From Alphaproteobacteria bacterium (lineage in GTDB: Bacteria > Pseudomonadota > Alphaproteobacteria > Micropepsales > Micropepsaceae), in assembly GCA_015654715.1 (NCBI GenBank), contig JAATGK010000392.1, positions 1 through 7,938 of the forward strand: DNA of 7,938 nucleotides, in the 5' to 3' direction. The position numbers and the translations under genes are program-made. Positions 1 through 7,341 of the stretch are shown in pieces; within the stretch, counting starts at the first letter, position 1, and the number at the start of each line of letters is the position of its first letter. A model generated the notes under the pieces. The model was not told the DNA's origin. It saw nothing but the letters and a program-made list of their open reading frames with translations, and ran no database searches.

Positions 1-975
1 ATCGTCTTGGGTCCGAAGGAAGGCCTCGCCCTCCTCAACGGCACCCAGGTTTCGACCGCGCTCGCGCTTGCCGGATTGTTCGAGACCGAAAAAGTTTTCA
101 CCGCCGCGATCGTCGCCGGCGCCATGTCGACCGACGCCTTCAAGGGCTCCGACACCCCCTTCGATGCCCGCATCCATGCCTTGCGCGGTCAGCCGGGGCA
201 GATTGCGGTTGCCGCCATGCTGCGCGCCTTGATGCAGGGTTCCGAAATCCGCGAGTCCCATCGCGCTCCCGGCGACGACGGCAAGGTGCAGGACCCTTAT
301 TCCTTCCGCTGCCAGCCGCAGGTGATGGGGGCTTTGCTCGATGTGCTGCGCGCCGCCGCCACGACGCTGCAAATCGAAGCCGCGGGCGTCACCGACAATC
401 CGCTGGTGCTCGATGACGGCTCGGTGGTATCGGGCGGCAATTTCCACGCCGAACCGGTGGCGTTCGCCGCCGATCAGATCGCGCTCGCGCTGTGCGAGAT
501 CGGCAACATCTCCGAGCGGCGCACCGCCATTCTGGTCGATCCCAAGATGAGCGGCCTGCCGGCGTTCCTGGTGAAAGAATCCGGCCTCAATTCCGGCTTC
601 ATGATTGCCCAGGTGACGGCCGCTGCCTTGGTCGCCGAGAACCGCATGCACGCCCATCCGGCGTCGGTCGATACCGTGCCGACCAGCGCCGGTCAGGAAG
701 ATCACGTCTCGATGGCGACTCACGGCGCCCGCCGCCTGCTCGACATGGCCGAAAATGCCGCCAGTGTGGTGGCGATCGAACTGCTCGCTGCCTGTCAGGG
801 TTTGGATTTCCGCCGCCCGTTGCGCTCCTCCGCGCCGCTCGAACGCGCCGCCCAGGAAATCCGCGCGCTGGTGCGCCCTTACGAACACGACCGCTATTTT
901 GCTCCCGACATCGAAGCCATCACCCGCCACGTCCGCCTCGGCTCCTTCCGCGGCTTGGTGGGGGACATATTTTGA
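1..975 (+). CDS. hutH: Histidine ammonia-lyase (histidase), C-terminal part, 5' end outside window
   Basis: Histidase deaminates L-histidine to trans-urocanate and ammonia, the first step of the cytoplasmic Hut pathway. The frame is open from base 1 and ends at TGA 973-975, leaving 324 codons of a family usually about 510 residues long. The Ala-Ser-Gly triad that forms the MIO cofactor should lie upstream of the window, so it is not visible. Visible family signatures are [10 protein letters not shown] (about 16-45), [14 protein letters not shown] with the active-site Tyr codon at 298-300 and the nearby Arg, [28 protein letters not shown], and [11 protein letters not shown] with the conserved Glu at 697-699. 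These favour histidase over phenylalanine or tyrosine ammonia-lyase. TTG at 7 is an internal Leu codon, not a start. The next gene is convergent, so hutH is the last gene of its transcription unit. No truncation or frameshift is seen in the visible part. Confidence 0.95.
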   Translation: MVLGPKEGLALLNGTQVSTALALAGLFETEKVFTAAIVAGAMSTDAFKGSDTPFDARIHALRGQPGQIAVAAMLRALMQGSEIRESHRAPGDDGKVQDPYSFRCQPQVMGALLDVLRAAATTLQIEAAGVTDNPLVLDDGSVVSGGNFHAEPVAFAADQIALALCEIGNISERRTAILVDPKMSGLPAFLVKESGLNSGFMIAQVTAAALVAENRMHAHPASVDTVPTSAGQEDHVSMATHGARRLLDMAENAASVVAIELLAACQGLDFRRPLRSSAPLERAAQEIRALVRPYEHDRYFAPDIEAITRHVRLGSFRGLVGDIF

Positions 976-980
976 AGCCG

Positions 981-1015
981 GAAAAAGACATGGCCGGAGT
1001 TGCCTCCGGCCATGT
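981..1015 (-). terminator. Intrinsic terminator of the TonB-dependent receptor unit
   Basis: Bases 988-999 and 1004-1015 are perfect 12-base inverted repeats (ACATGGCCGGAG against CTCCGGCCATGT) around a four-base loop. Read on the minus strand, the stem is followed by CTTTTTC (987-981), a classic U-tract. It starts 26 bases past the receptor stop codon. On the plus strand the hairpin has no T-run after it, although it could still help protect or end the hutH transcript, which stops at 975. Confidence 0.9.
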
Positions 1016-1041
1016 TGCACTCCCCGCCGAACTGAAGACTG

Positions 1042-3432
1042 CTAGAACTTCTGGCTGATCGTGATCGACATGAATCGCGGCTTGGTCGGCAGGATGTAAG
1101 GTTGGTAGCCGCAGACTTGCGTCGTGCAATAGGCGTAGCGGTAAAGCTGGCCGCGGTCGTCGAACAGGTTTTGGACCGAGAATTCGACCGACCAGTTGTC
1201 TTTCTCGATACCCGTCGTGATGTCGAAGGTGGCGAAGTCCGGCATGATGCCGAGAACCTTCTGGATTGGCACCATGGAGCCGTCCCACGGACTTGGCGCC
1301 TGCACGCGCAGGTCGGGAGAGGCTTTGGTCTGGTAGACAAGCGCGCCTTGCAAGTGGGCCTTGAACGACAGCAGCGGGAATTCATAGCGGCCCGTCAGAT
1401 TGCCCTTGAACCTCGGCGTCGAAGGCAAAAGCGTGCCGGTTGGTGCGTCGGGATCGGTGCAGCTTGTGATCACATTGCCGTTCGCATCGAGGCCGCCGCA
1501 ATAGACTTTGGTCAAGCGCGCATAATTGTAAGCGCCGGCTGCCGACACGGTGAGACCGTCGACCACCTGCCAGGTCACATCCGAATCCAAACCCTGGATG
1601 CGCGCGGCTCCGGCATTGACGATCTGGGTCAGCGAACTCATGCCCAGGAAGGCAAATTGGGGACTGCTCCATTCTTCCCAATAAAGCGCGCCGTCCCAAC
1701 GCAGCGTGTTCTGGAACCAGCTCGTCTTCCAGCCGATTTCGTAGTTGTCGAGGCCATCGGAGTGATAGTTGGGCAATTGCGAGACGCGATTGACGCCACC
1801 GGGCCGGTAACCGGTCGAATACGTGGCGTAGATCATGTCCTCATCGTCGATTTGCCACTGAAGATTGAACTTGTGCGTCTCGCCCCACTCATAGACGTGC
1901 TTGTTCACATTCGTGCAGGGGCCGCCAAACCGGTCCGGAATGGTGGGCGTCTGGCAGCCGGCGACACCGGAATGGCTGCTGAGGGCGGCCGACAAACCGT
2001 AGAAGCCTTCGAGCGAGTTTTTGGCTTCGAACACGCGAACACCACCCGTCAGCGACAGGCTTGGCGTGATGTCGTAGGTCACTTGGCCAAAGGCCGCGAG
2101 GTCGCGGTCGACGCGTTGCTGATCCGTCAGCCACACCGTGTGCGGCCAACCGGGAACCGAATAGTCGGTGCCGAGAGCATCGATGATATAGTTCTGCAGG
2201 ATATTGTGGGTTTGCCGTTCCTGGAACAGTCCCACCACCCAGCGCAAGCGCTCGGTCGCGGGCGAGGCAAGGCGCAGTTCGTTGGACCACTTGGTGAACT
2301 GGTCCGCGAACAAGATACGCTGCGAGGGATCGACCGTGTTGCCGGCGTTGTCGAGATAATAAAGGCCGAGCTGGTCGTACCAGAACGCATAGTCGTTGTA
2401 GTCGGACGCGCCGCTGCCGCGCCGGTCGGAATAGCCGGTGGCGTAGGTGAGATCGAGATTGCCGATTTTGCCGGTGACCGTCAGCGCCGCCTGATACCAA
2501 TGATCCTTGGCGTATTCGGGGAAGTAGTGGCTGACTTTCAGGTCGCCGACCGACGGGTCAAAGCCGCCGATGCCGTTCGACTTTTCGAGCTGGCCGATGA
2601 CGCTGACATTGACGGTCCAGTTCTCGTCGAGATCGATGCCGAGCGCGGCACGGGCGCCGAGCTTATTGGTGTCGTTGTAGTCGTTTTTCACCGGCGCGGC
2701 GTTGTGGACAGTGTTGCCGGCCGTGACATAGGTGCGGGTGTTATGGACGTTGTCGATATAGCCGCCGTCGTGCTCGTCCCAGGCGACGACGCGAATCGCG
2801 GCGCGATCGTCGATCGGGATGTTGACGAAGCCGCGCAGGCCGTAACCGAACGCGCCTTTCTCGACCTTGTTGCCTTCGATTTCGTAACCGGCCGCAAACT
2901 TGTCGGCGTCGGGCTTGTTGGTGATGAGGCGGATGGTGCCTGATTCCGACGAGGCGCCGAACAGCGTGCCTTGCGGACCGGCCAATGCTTCGACGCGGGC
3001 GAGGTCATAAGCCGGAACGTCGAGATTGCCGCCGATCGTGGTGATCGGAATTTCGTCGAGATACATGCCGACCGTCGGGAGCGGCCCGGAGTGGTTGCCG
3101 TCGGCGCCGTCGGTCACGCCGCGCATCGAGATGTTGCCCTGGCCGGGTCCGCCCGACATACCTTGACCACCCGCGGTGAACGACACCGACGGCAGGAAGC
3201 GGGTGAAATCGCGGAAATCGTTGATATGGAGGTCTTCCAGCTTGGCGTTGTCGAGCACCGCGATCGAGACTGGAACCTTCTGCAGATCTTGTTCGCCTAG
3301 TTTTTGGGCGCTCACCGTGACGGTCTCGAGGCCGATCTGGGCGGGCTCTTCGGACCAGGCCGGCATGCCGCCGAGCACCGATGTGGCTAGCAGAGCCGTC
3401 GCCAAATTGCGCGGCTTTTTGAAAGAACCCAT
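1042..3432 (-). CDS. TonB-dependent outer-membrane receptor
   Basis: Outer-membrane 22-strand barrel with an N-terminal plug, importing a ligand with energy from TonB/ExbBD. The ATG at 3432 is chosen over the in-frame ATG at 3495. It has AGGGGG nine bases upstream, and it places a good signal peptide at the N-terminus (Lys-Lys-Pro-Arg, then a hydrophobic stretch, likely cut near Ala25-Ser27). The protein is then 796 residues. A TonB-box-like ETVTVSA lies at 36-42. Plug motifs follow: VPVSIAVLD, FLPSVSF, NISMRGV, VGMYLDEIPI, and RVEALAGPQGTLFGASSESGTIRLITNKPD-type sequence. The usual Arg of LRGPQGT is Ala here. The chain ends in Phe (ITISQKF), the normal barrel-end signal. All six Cys form three close pairs, 493/506, 645/658 and 769/774, probably loop disulfides. 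It is the last gene of a minus-strand block with a TPR-sulfotransferase and a TonB-like gene. The ligand is unknown; siderophore, carbohydrate or peptide cannot be told apart. Confidence 0.93.
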   Translation of the reverse strand: MGSFKKPRNLATALLATSVLGGMPAWSEEPAQIGLETVTVSAQKLGEQDLQKVPVSIAVLDNAKLEDLHINDFRDFTRFLPSVSFTAGGQGMSGGPGQGNISMRGVTDGADGNHSGPLPTVGMYLDEIPITTIGGNLDVPAYDLARVEALAGPQGTLFGASSESGTIRLITNKPDADKFAAGYEIEGNKVEKGAFGYGLRGFVNIPIDDRAAIRVVAWDEHDGGYIDNVHNTRTYVTAGNTVHNAAPVKNDYNDTNKLGARAALGIDLDENWTVNVSVIGQLEKSNGIGGFDPSVGDLKVSHYFPEYAKDHWYQAALTVTGKIGNLDLTYATGYSDRRGSGASDYNDYAFWYDQLGLYYLDNAGNTVDPSQRILFADQFTKWSNELRLASPATERLRWVVGLFQERQTHNILQNYIIDALGTDYSVPGWPHTVWLTDQQRVDRDLAAFGQVTYDITPSLSLTGGVRVFEAKNSLEGFYGLSAALSSHSGVAGCQTPTIPDRFGGPCTNVNKHVYEWGETHKFNLQWQIDDEDMIYATYSTGYRPGGVNRVSQLPNYHSDGLDNYEIGWKTSWFQNTLRWDGALYWEEWSSPQFAFLGMSSLTQIVNAGAARIQGLDSDVTWQVVDGLTVSAAGAYNYARLTKVYCGGLDANGNVITSCTDPDAPTGTLLPSTPRFKGNLTGRYEFPLLSFKAHLQGALVYQTKASPDLRVQAPSPWDGSMVPIQKVLGIMPDFATFDITTGIEKDNWSVEFSVQNLFDDRGQLYRYAYCTTQVCGYQPYILPTKPRFMSITISQKF

Positions 3433-3550
3433 CAGAAAACACCCCCTGTTCTGCTCGCACCGGGGCAGACGGATCCCGCTGTCCGCCGACGGCAACTCGA
3501 ACCGCCCTGCAAAGTCGGGGCCGTTTTGCCGCCGCTGGCGGAGGGGGCGT

Positions 3551-5425
3551 TCAGAGAATGGGAGAAAGCGCAGTTCTTAAGGGTTCAAGCCACTTTTCGT
3601 AATGGCGCCAATGTTCGACCGCGTCCGAAAAGATCGGCATGCGGACTTGCTCGGAGCTCGCCGTGCGCACAATCCGGTCATTCTGATAAAACCGGAGGCA
3701 TTCGTCCTCATACGGCAGGCCGCAAGCTTGCAGCAGTTTTTCGACATTGGTTTGAAGGTCGGCAACCAGTTCTTCGTATTGGACGCGGACAACCCGGCCT
3801 GGTAGCACGGCGTCGTAATGCCCCATCAGGTCGACGTAGTCGGCATAATAGCGGCCGATCTCCGTGAGGTCGTAGGTGAAGCCCTGGCCGCGGGCGAAAT
3901 GCTGCTTGAAACAGGAATAGCCGCAGGCCATCGGATGGCGCCGCACGTCGATGATCTTGGCATTCGGCAGGATCAGAGCGATGAAGCCGATGTGCAAAAA
4001 GTTGTTCGGCATCTTGTCGATGAACAAGGGCCGCCCGAGTTTTCTATGAACGCGGGTGCGCTCCAGGTACTCCTCGCCCAGCGCCTTCAATTCGTCCGTG
4101 TTCAAACCCGCGATTCCATCGGGATAGAACGCCTTGCCCCGTTCGTCGCGCAGCCGCCCCACCATCGCGCCGATGTCGGGTAGCTCCATCGTGCCTTCGA
4201 CTTGGGAGTGGCTCGCCAGAATCTGCTCGACCAGGGTCGATCCGGATCGCGGTAGTCCGACGATGAAAATCGGATCGGGCGCCTGGCAACCTTGCCCCTG
4301 GCGCGCTGCAAAGAACTCGGCCGTCAGGACGGTTTTCAAAAGCGCGATATGGGCATGGTTTTTGTCAGCGTCGTAGTCGAGCATGGTGCGCCGCCGCGCA
4401 TTGGCCGCCTCGTAATGGGCGAACGACGCCGCGTAATCCCGGCGATCTTCGAACGCCTTGCCGAGTGCGAAGTCGAGATGCAGCCGGTCTTCGCCGGAAA
4501 GATCCTCGCGTGCCAGCTCACGCTGCATCACCGCGATGTCGTCGTCACTGAACCGGAAGGTTTTGAGATTGGCCAGACTCCACCAGGTTTCGCCGAGACT
4601 TGGCTGCAGTTTCAGACTTTCGCGATACGCCGCTTCCGCATCGGCCCGCTTGCCCGCCGTTTTCAGGGTGTGGCCGTAGCTCATCCACAGCTTGGGCTGA
4701 TCGGGCACGTCTTTGACGACATCACGATAGACCTCGATCGCCTTGTCGGTTTCGCCGAGGCGCGCCAGCACGGCCGCATGTTGATTGCGATAGCCGGGAT
4801 GGTTTGGGTCGCGCGCGAGCAAGGTTTCGATCTCGCTCCGCGCCTCCACCGAGCGGTTTTGCCGATGCAGCACCGTCGCCAGATTGGAGCGCGCCGCATC
4901 GAAGCTCGGCGCCAGATCGAGCGCGCGGCGCAGCAGCGTCTCGGCCTGCTCGTAGCGTTCCAGCCGGGCGGCGATTTCCGCCAGCATGCGGATGGCACCG
5001 ATGTCGGTGGGATGGGCTTTCAGCACGGCACGCAGGATGGTTTCGGCTTCCGACAGGCGGTTTTCATAAAGCGCGCCGCCGGCTTCGATCAGGGCCCGGT
5101 CGCTCACCGAGGCGCCGACATGGCGCATATAGGCGTCGTCCGCGGCCTTGCTGTCGCCCAGCGCGGTATAAAGATCGCCGAGATCGCGCCACGCCGCCTT
5201 GTGCTGCGGGTCGAGAACTACCAACCGCTGCAACGGCGTAAGCGCTTCTTCGAGCTTGCCTTGAGCGGCCAGCGCGGCAGCGAACAGCAGCAGCGTATCG
5301 GGCTGATCGGGTACCACGTGCAAAATCTCGCGCGCCTGGGTTTCCGCCAATACCGGATCGGCCGTCAGAAGCTTCAGCAAATTGGCCAGCGCCGCCGACA
5401 GACTGCCGCGCACAGAATCGCTCAT
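3551..5425 (-). CDS. TPR-repeat sulfotransferase family protein
   Basis: 624 residues, probably cytoplasmic: no signal peptide or membrane segment is seen. The N-terminal half (about 1-290) is a series of tetratricopeptide repeats, visible as recurring 34-residue units with Ala, Gly, Tyr and Pro at TPR positions (for example LGDLYTALGDSKAADDAY, and AEAAYRESLKLQPSLGETWW). The C-terminal part is a PAPS-dependent sulfotransferase domain. IFIVGLPRSGSTLVEQIL carries the 5'-phosphosulfate loop (Arg393, Ser394, Thr397). Glu414 in GTMELPD is a candidate catalytic base by analogy with tyrosylprotein sulfotransferase. VRRHPMACGYSCF gives the 3'-phosphate-binding Arg496 and Ser504 with the usual spacing of eight. 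The family moves sulfate from PAPS to a hydroxyl or amine, and the TPR part probably binds the acceptor. ATG 5425 is supported by GAGGTGG seven bases upstream. It lies 83 bases after the TonB-like gene and 118 before the receptor. The acceptor is unknown. Confidence 0.92.
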   Translation of the reverse strand: MSDSVRGSLSAALANLLKLLTADPVLAETQAREILHVVPDQPDTLLLFAAALAAQGKLEEALTPLQRLVVLDPQHKAAWRDLGDLYTALGDSKAADDAYMRHVGASVSDRALIEAGGALYENRLSEAETILRAVLKAHPTDIGAIRMLAEIAARLERYEQAETLLRRALDLAPSFDAARSNLATVLHRQNRSVEARSEIETLLARDPNHPGYRNQHAAVLARLGETDKAIEVYRDVVKDVPDQPKLWMSYGHTLKTAGKRADAEAAYRESLKLQPSLGETWWSLANLKTFRFSDDDIAVMQRELAREDLSGEDRLHLDFALGKAFEDRRDYAASFAHYEAANARRRTMLDYDADKNHAHIALLKTVLTAEFFAARQGQGCQAPDPIFIVGLPRSGSTLVEQILASHSQVEGTMELPDIGAMVGRLRDERGKAFYPDGIAGLNTDELKALGEEYLERTRVHRKLGRPLFIDKMPNNFLHIGFIALILPNAKIIDVRRHPMACGYSCFKQHFARGQGFTYDLTEIGRYYADYVDLMGHYDAVLPGRVVRVQYEELVADLQTNVEKLLQACGLPYEDECLRFYQNDRIVRTASSEQVRMPIFSDAVEHWRHYEKWLEPLRTALSPIL

Positions 5426-5508
5426 CGCACCACCTCGAACTTGCGGCCCTTATGGCATAGCCTGAGCGGCACGCGCAAAATGAGCGCGATGCCGAAAGAA
5501 CCGAAACG

Positions 5509-6198
5509 TCACGGTTGTGCGGTCGGTGGCTTGGACTTGTCCGTCTCGGAGGCGGCAAACCAGCCGAGCGGATCGTACCAGTGATGACCCGCGTCACCCG
5601 AGGTATCGGCGGCAGGTGCGGGTTCGTCCGGCTTCTTGTCGTCTTTCTTGTCTTCCGGCTTGGCGGTCGCATCCGGCTTGAAGTCGGTCGCCTTGGGCAG
5701 AACCCATTTGATCGTCGCGCCGGAATCCACTTCGGCCAGCGCACCGTCCTTAATCGCCGGACGGTAATGCCAGTTGCCGACGCATCTCATCGCCGCTTCG
5801 TCGAGGCGCTGCGAGCCGCTCGAAGTCACGACCTTGACCATGTCGACCGTTCCGTCGGTCAAGATCTTGAATGAGAGCTTGGTGTTGCCTTCCTCGCCTT
5901 TGATCAGGGAATCGACCGGGTAGAATTCCACACCGCAGACGTGCGGCTTGTCCTTCGGCGCCGAGGCGGGCTGCGACCGCAGCACCGGCTTTTCCACCGT
6001 CTCTTTGACGATCCTGGTGATGACCGGCGGCTCCTTGGGGTGGCCCGTCATTTTGACGCCAAAGTCCCACATGAACAGCAGCGATGACCCGGTCGCGATC
6101 GCGCCGGCCACCAGCACCGCCCAGAGATGGCCGCGGAACCGCTCGCTGCAGAACAGCCCCGACGACACCACGAAGATGAGGAATTCGAGAATGATCAT
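5509..6198 (-). CDS. TonB-family protein (energy-transducer-like) with two N-terminal membrane segments
   Basis: 229 residues. Residues 2-16 and 25-44 are hydrophobic and look like membrane helices, joined by a short Arg-containing loop (S-E-R-F-R). By the positive-inside rule this loop is cytoplasmic and the C-terminal part periplasmic. Residues about 88-168 match the TonB C-terminal domain: FYPVDS (92-97), KILTDGTVDMVKVVTSSG (111-128), LDEAA (132-136), then NWHYRPAIKDG (142-152). Cys88 and Cys139 could form a disulfide. TonB passes proton-motive energy to outer-membrane receptors by binding their TonB box, and a receptor gene lies two genes downstream on the same strand. Oddities: the linker from membrane to domain is only about 43 residues and poor in proline, and about 60 charged residues (Asp/Lys/Pro-rich, then Trp-rich) follow the domain, which normally ends the protein. 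An in-frame TAG lies 12 bases before the ATG, so the start cannot be further upstream. The SD is weak (AGGG). It could serve as a dedicated TonB or as a non-transport TonB-fold protein. Confidence 0.82.
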   Translation of the reverse strand: MIILEFLIFVVSSGLFCSERFRGHLWAVLVAGAIATGSSLLFMWDFGVKMTGHPKEPPVITRIVKETVEKPVLRSQPASAPKDKPHVCGVEFYPVDSLIKGEEGNTKLSFKILTDGTVDMVKVVTSSGSQRLDEAAMRCVGNWHYRPAIKDGALAEVDSGATIKWVLPKATDFKPDATAKPEDKKDDKKPDEPAPAADTSGDAGHHWYDPLGWFAASETDKSKPPTAQP

Positions 6199-6363
6199 GC
6201 TTGAACCCTAGGCCCAAACCTAGCTGTCCGCACGGCCTGCGGCAGCCGCGCATTTTGCCTCTCCTGATCGTGAAGGCGGCGTTTACGCGTTCCACTTGTG
6301 CGCATCTTGGCACCTGTCCGCCGGGGTCTTATCTTCGCCGAGCCCCGACTTGAGAGGATTTCC
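6199..6363. other. Divergent intergenic region between the TonB-like gene and the hydrolase gene
   Basis: 165 bases separate two divergent starts. The right half carries a clear plus-strand promoter (separate entry). For the minus-strand gene I see no convincing -35/-10 pair. On the minus strand an ATG at 6253 has a strong AGGAGAGG sequence just upstream, but it reads in a different frame from the TonB-like gene. A small inverted repeat (CTAGG at 6208-6212, CCTAG at 6219-6223) lies just before the TonB-like start. Confidence 0.7.
6307..6335 (+). promoter_or_regulatory. Sigma70-type promoter of the MBL-fold hydrolase gene
   Basis: TTGGCA at 6307-6312 (five of six against TTGACA) and TATCTT at 6330-6335 (four of six against TATAAT) are separated by exactly 17 bases. 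Transcription would start near 6342, giving a leader of about 20 bases with the ribosome site GAGAGGA just before the ATG at 6364. This placement argues against the in-frame GTG at 6298 as the start, because that codon lies upstream of the promoter. Predicted by eye only. Confidence 0.6.
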
Positions 6364-7305
6364 ATGTTTGCCGCCACACTTCGCCGCTTGACCGTGCCGA
6401 TGGCCGCCCTTCTGTTCCTGGCGGCCGCGCCGCCGCCGGTCAAGACGCAAAGTCCCGGCTTTTACCGGATGGCAGTCGGCGGATTTGAAGTAACCGCGCT
6501 CCATGACGGAAATTTGCGCCTCGGGACCCAGCTTCTGCATGGGATCGACGCCAGCGCGGTGCCGCCGCTGCTGGCGCGTGAATTTGTCGACACCAACGAG
6601 AAAGGTGTCGCGACCTCGCTCAACGCTTACCTCGTCAACACCGGCGAGCACCTGATCCTGGTCGATACCGGCATGGGCGCCTGCGGCGGTCCCGAGACCG
6701 GCCATCTCATTGAGAACCTCAAGGCGGCCGGTTACCGGCCCGAAGACGTGGACGCCGTCCTGATCACCCATATGCACAGCGATCATGCTTGCGGCTTATC
6801 CAAAGACGGCGTCCGGCTGTTCCCCAAGGCCACGGTCTACGCCGCCGAGGCCGAAATCGCCTATTGGCTGACAACTTCGGCGGGCGATCCTGCCGCCGAG
6901 CGCAAAGAGGCCGTGCAGAAAATGTTCGCTCCCATCCAGGCCGCCGGGGCGCTCAAGGGCTTCAAGCCGGGGGCGGTGCTGTTCCCGGGCGTGACGACGC
7001 TCGACACCCACGGCCACACGCCAGGCCATACCTCATATCTCTTCCAATCGGCGGGGCAGAGTTTTCTTGCGCTCGGCGACATCGCCCATTTCCATGCGGT
7101 GCAGTTCGCCCATCCCGACGTGACGGTCGACTTCGACAGCGATCAGCCCACCGCGCGGCAGACCCGCAAAGCCTTGTTCGACCGTCTGGCCAAAGAAGGC
7201 TGGCGTTTCGGCGGCGCCCATCTGCCGTTCCCCGGCGTCGGCCATGTGCGGAAAGACGGCGATACCTACACTTATGTGCCGGTGGAGTACGCGCCGCTGC
7301 CGTAA
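6364..7305 (+). CDS. Exported MBL-fold metallohydrolase, methyl parathion hydrolase/OPHC2-like
   Basis: 313 residues. ATG 6364 is chosen because GAGAGGA lies five bases upstream and a promoter sits just before it. The N-terminus is a Sec signal peptide (Leu-Arg-Arg, then LTVPMAALLFLAAA) without a lipobox Cys, so the enzyme is probably periplasmic. The two-metal site is complete: His136, His138, Asp140 and His141 in THMHSDH, His218 in HGHTPGHT, Asp239 in LGDIAHF, and His286 in GAHLPFPGVGH. Several stretches follow methyl parathion hydrolase as I recall it: SPGFYRM..GGFEVTALHDG near the start, the AVQF...VT.DFDSD segment after the metal Asp, and HLPFPGVGHVRKDG...YVPVEY at the end. Known members hydrolyse organophosphates, esters or lactones, and many relatives have unknown natural substrates. 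Here a lactone or ester is as likely as an organophosphate. It is transcribed away from the TonB-like gene, and its 3' end faces a pfkB-like gene. Confidence 0.88.
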   Translation: MFAATLRRLTVPMAALLFLAAAPPPVKTQSPGFYRMAVGGFEVTALHDGNLRLGTQLLHGIDASAVPPLLAREFVDTNEKGVATSLNAYLVNTGEHLILVDTGMGACGGPETGHLIENLKAAGYRPEDVDAVLITHMHSDHACGLSKDGVRLFPKATVYAAEAEIAYWLTTSAGDPAAERKEAVQKMFAPIQAAGALKGFKPGAVLFPGVTTLDTHGHTPGHTSYLFQSAGQSFLALGDIAHFHAVQFAHPDVTVDFDSDQPTARQTRKALFDRLAKEGWRFGGAHLPFPGVGHVRKDGDTYTYVPVEYAPLP

Positions 7306-7315
7306 ACCAAGAACG

Positions 7316-7341
7316 AAGGGCCGTCCGACCGGGTGGCCCTT
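7316..7341 (+). terminator. Hairpin after the hydrolase gene, probable terminator
   Basis: AAGGGCC (7316-7322) pairs with GGCCCTT (7335-7341). Inside it GTCC (7323-7326) can pair with GGGT (7331-7334) through two G-C and two G-T pairs, closing on a GACC loop. It begins 11 bases after the TAA of the hydrolase gene, the right place for a terminator. No real T-run follows on either strand, so it may work weakly or mainly protect the 3' end of the mRNA. Confidence 0.5.

Noticed and set aside
1102..2943. A 613-codon open frame on the plus strand
   Set aside because: It lies wholly antisense to the receptor gene, whose protein has clear plug and barrel motifs. The antisense product shows no recognisable domain and is explained by GC-rich codon use on the opposite strand.
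3433..3495. Longer N-terminus of the receptor from the ATG at 3495
   Set aside because: It would add 21 residues, two of them Cys, before a proper signal peptide. The ATG at 3432 has an AGGGGG ribosome site and fits export.
3529..3541. Small hairpin CCGCC-GCT-GGCGG between the sulfotransferase and receptor genes
   Set aside because: The stem is only five base pairs, and no T-run follows on the minus strand (CAAAACGG), so it is not called a terminator.
4292..5584. A 430-codon open frame on the plus strand
   Set aside because: It is antisense to the TPR-sulfotransferase, has no good ribosome site, and its His/Arg/Gln-rich product looks like a shadow of the TPR repeats.
6208..6223. Inverted repeat CTAGG/CCTAG before the TonB-like gene as an operator
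   Set aside because: Five-base arms occur readily by chance, and no regulator gene is nearby to support it.
6298..6363. GTG start at 6298 for the hydrolase
   Set aside because: It would bury the signal peptide and lies upstream of the predicted promoter. ATG 6364 has a strong ribosome site.
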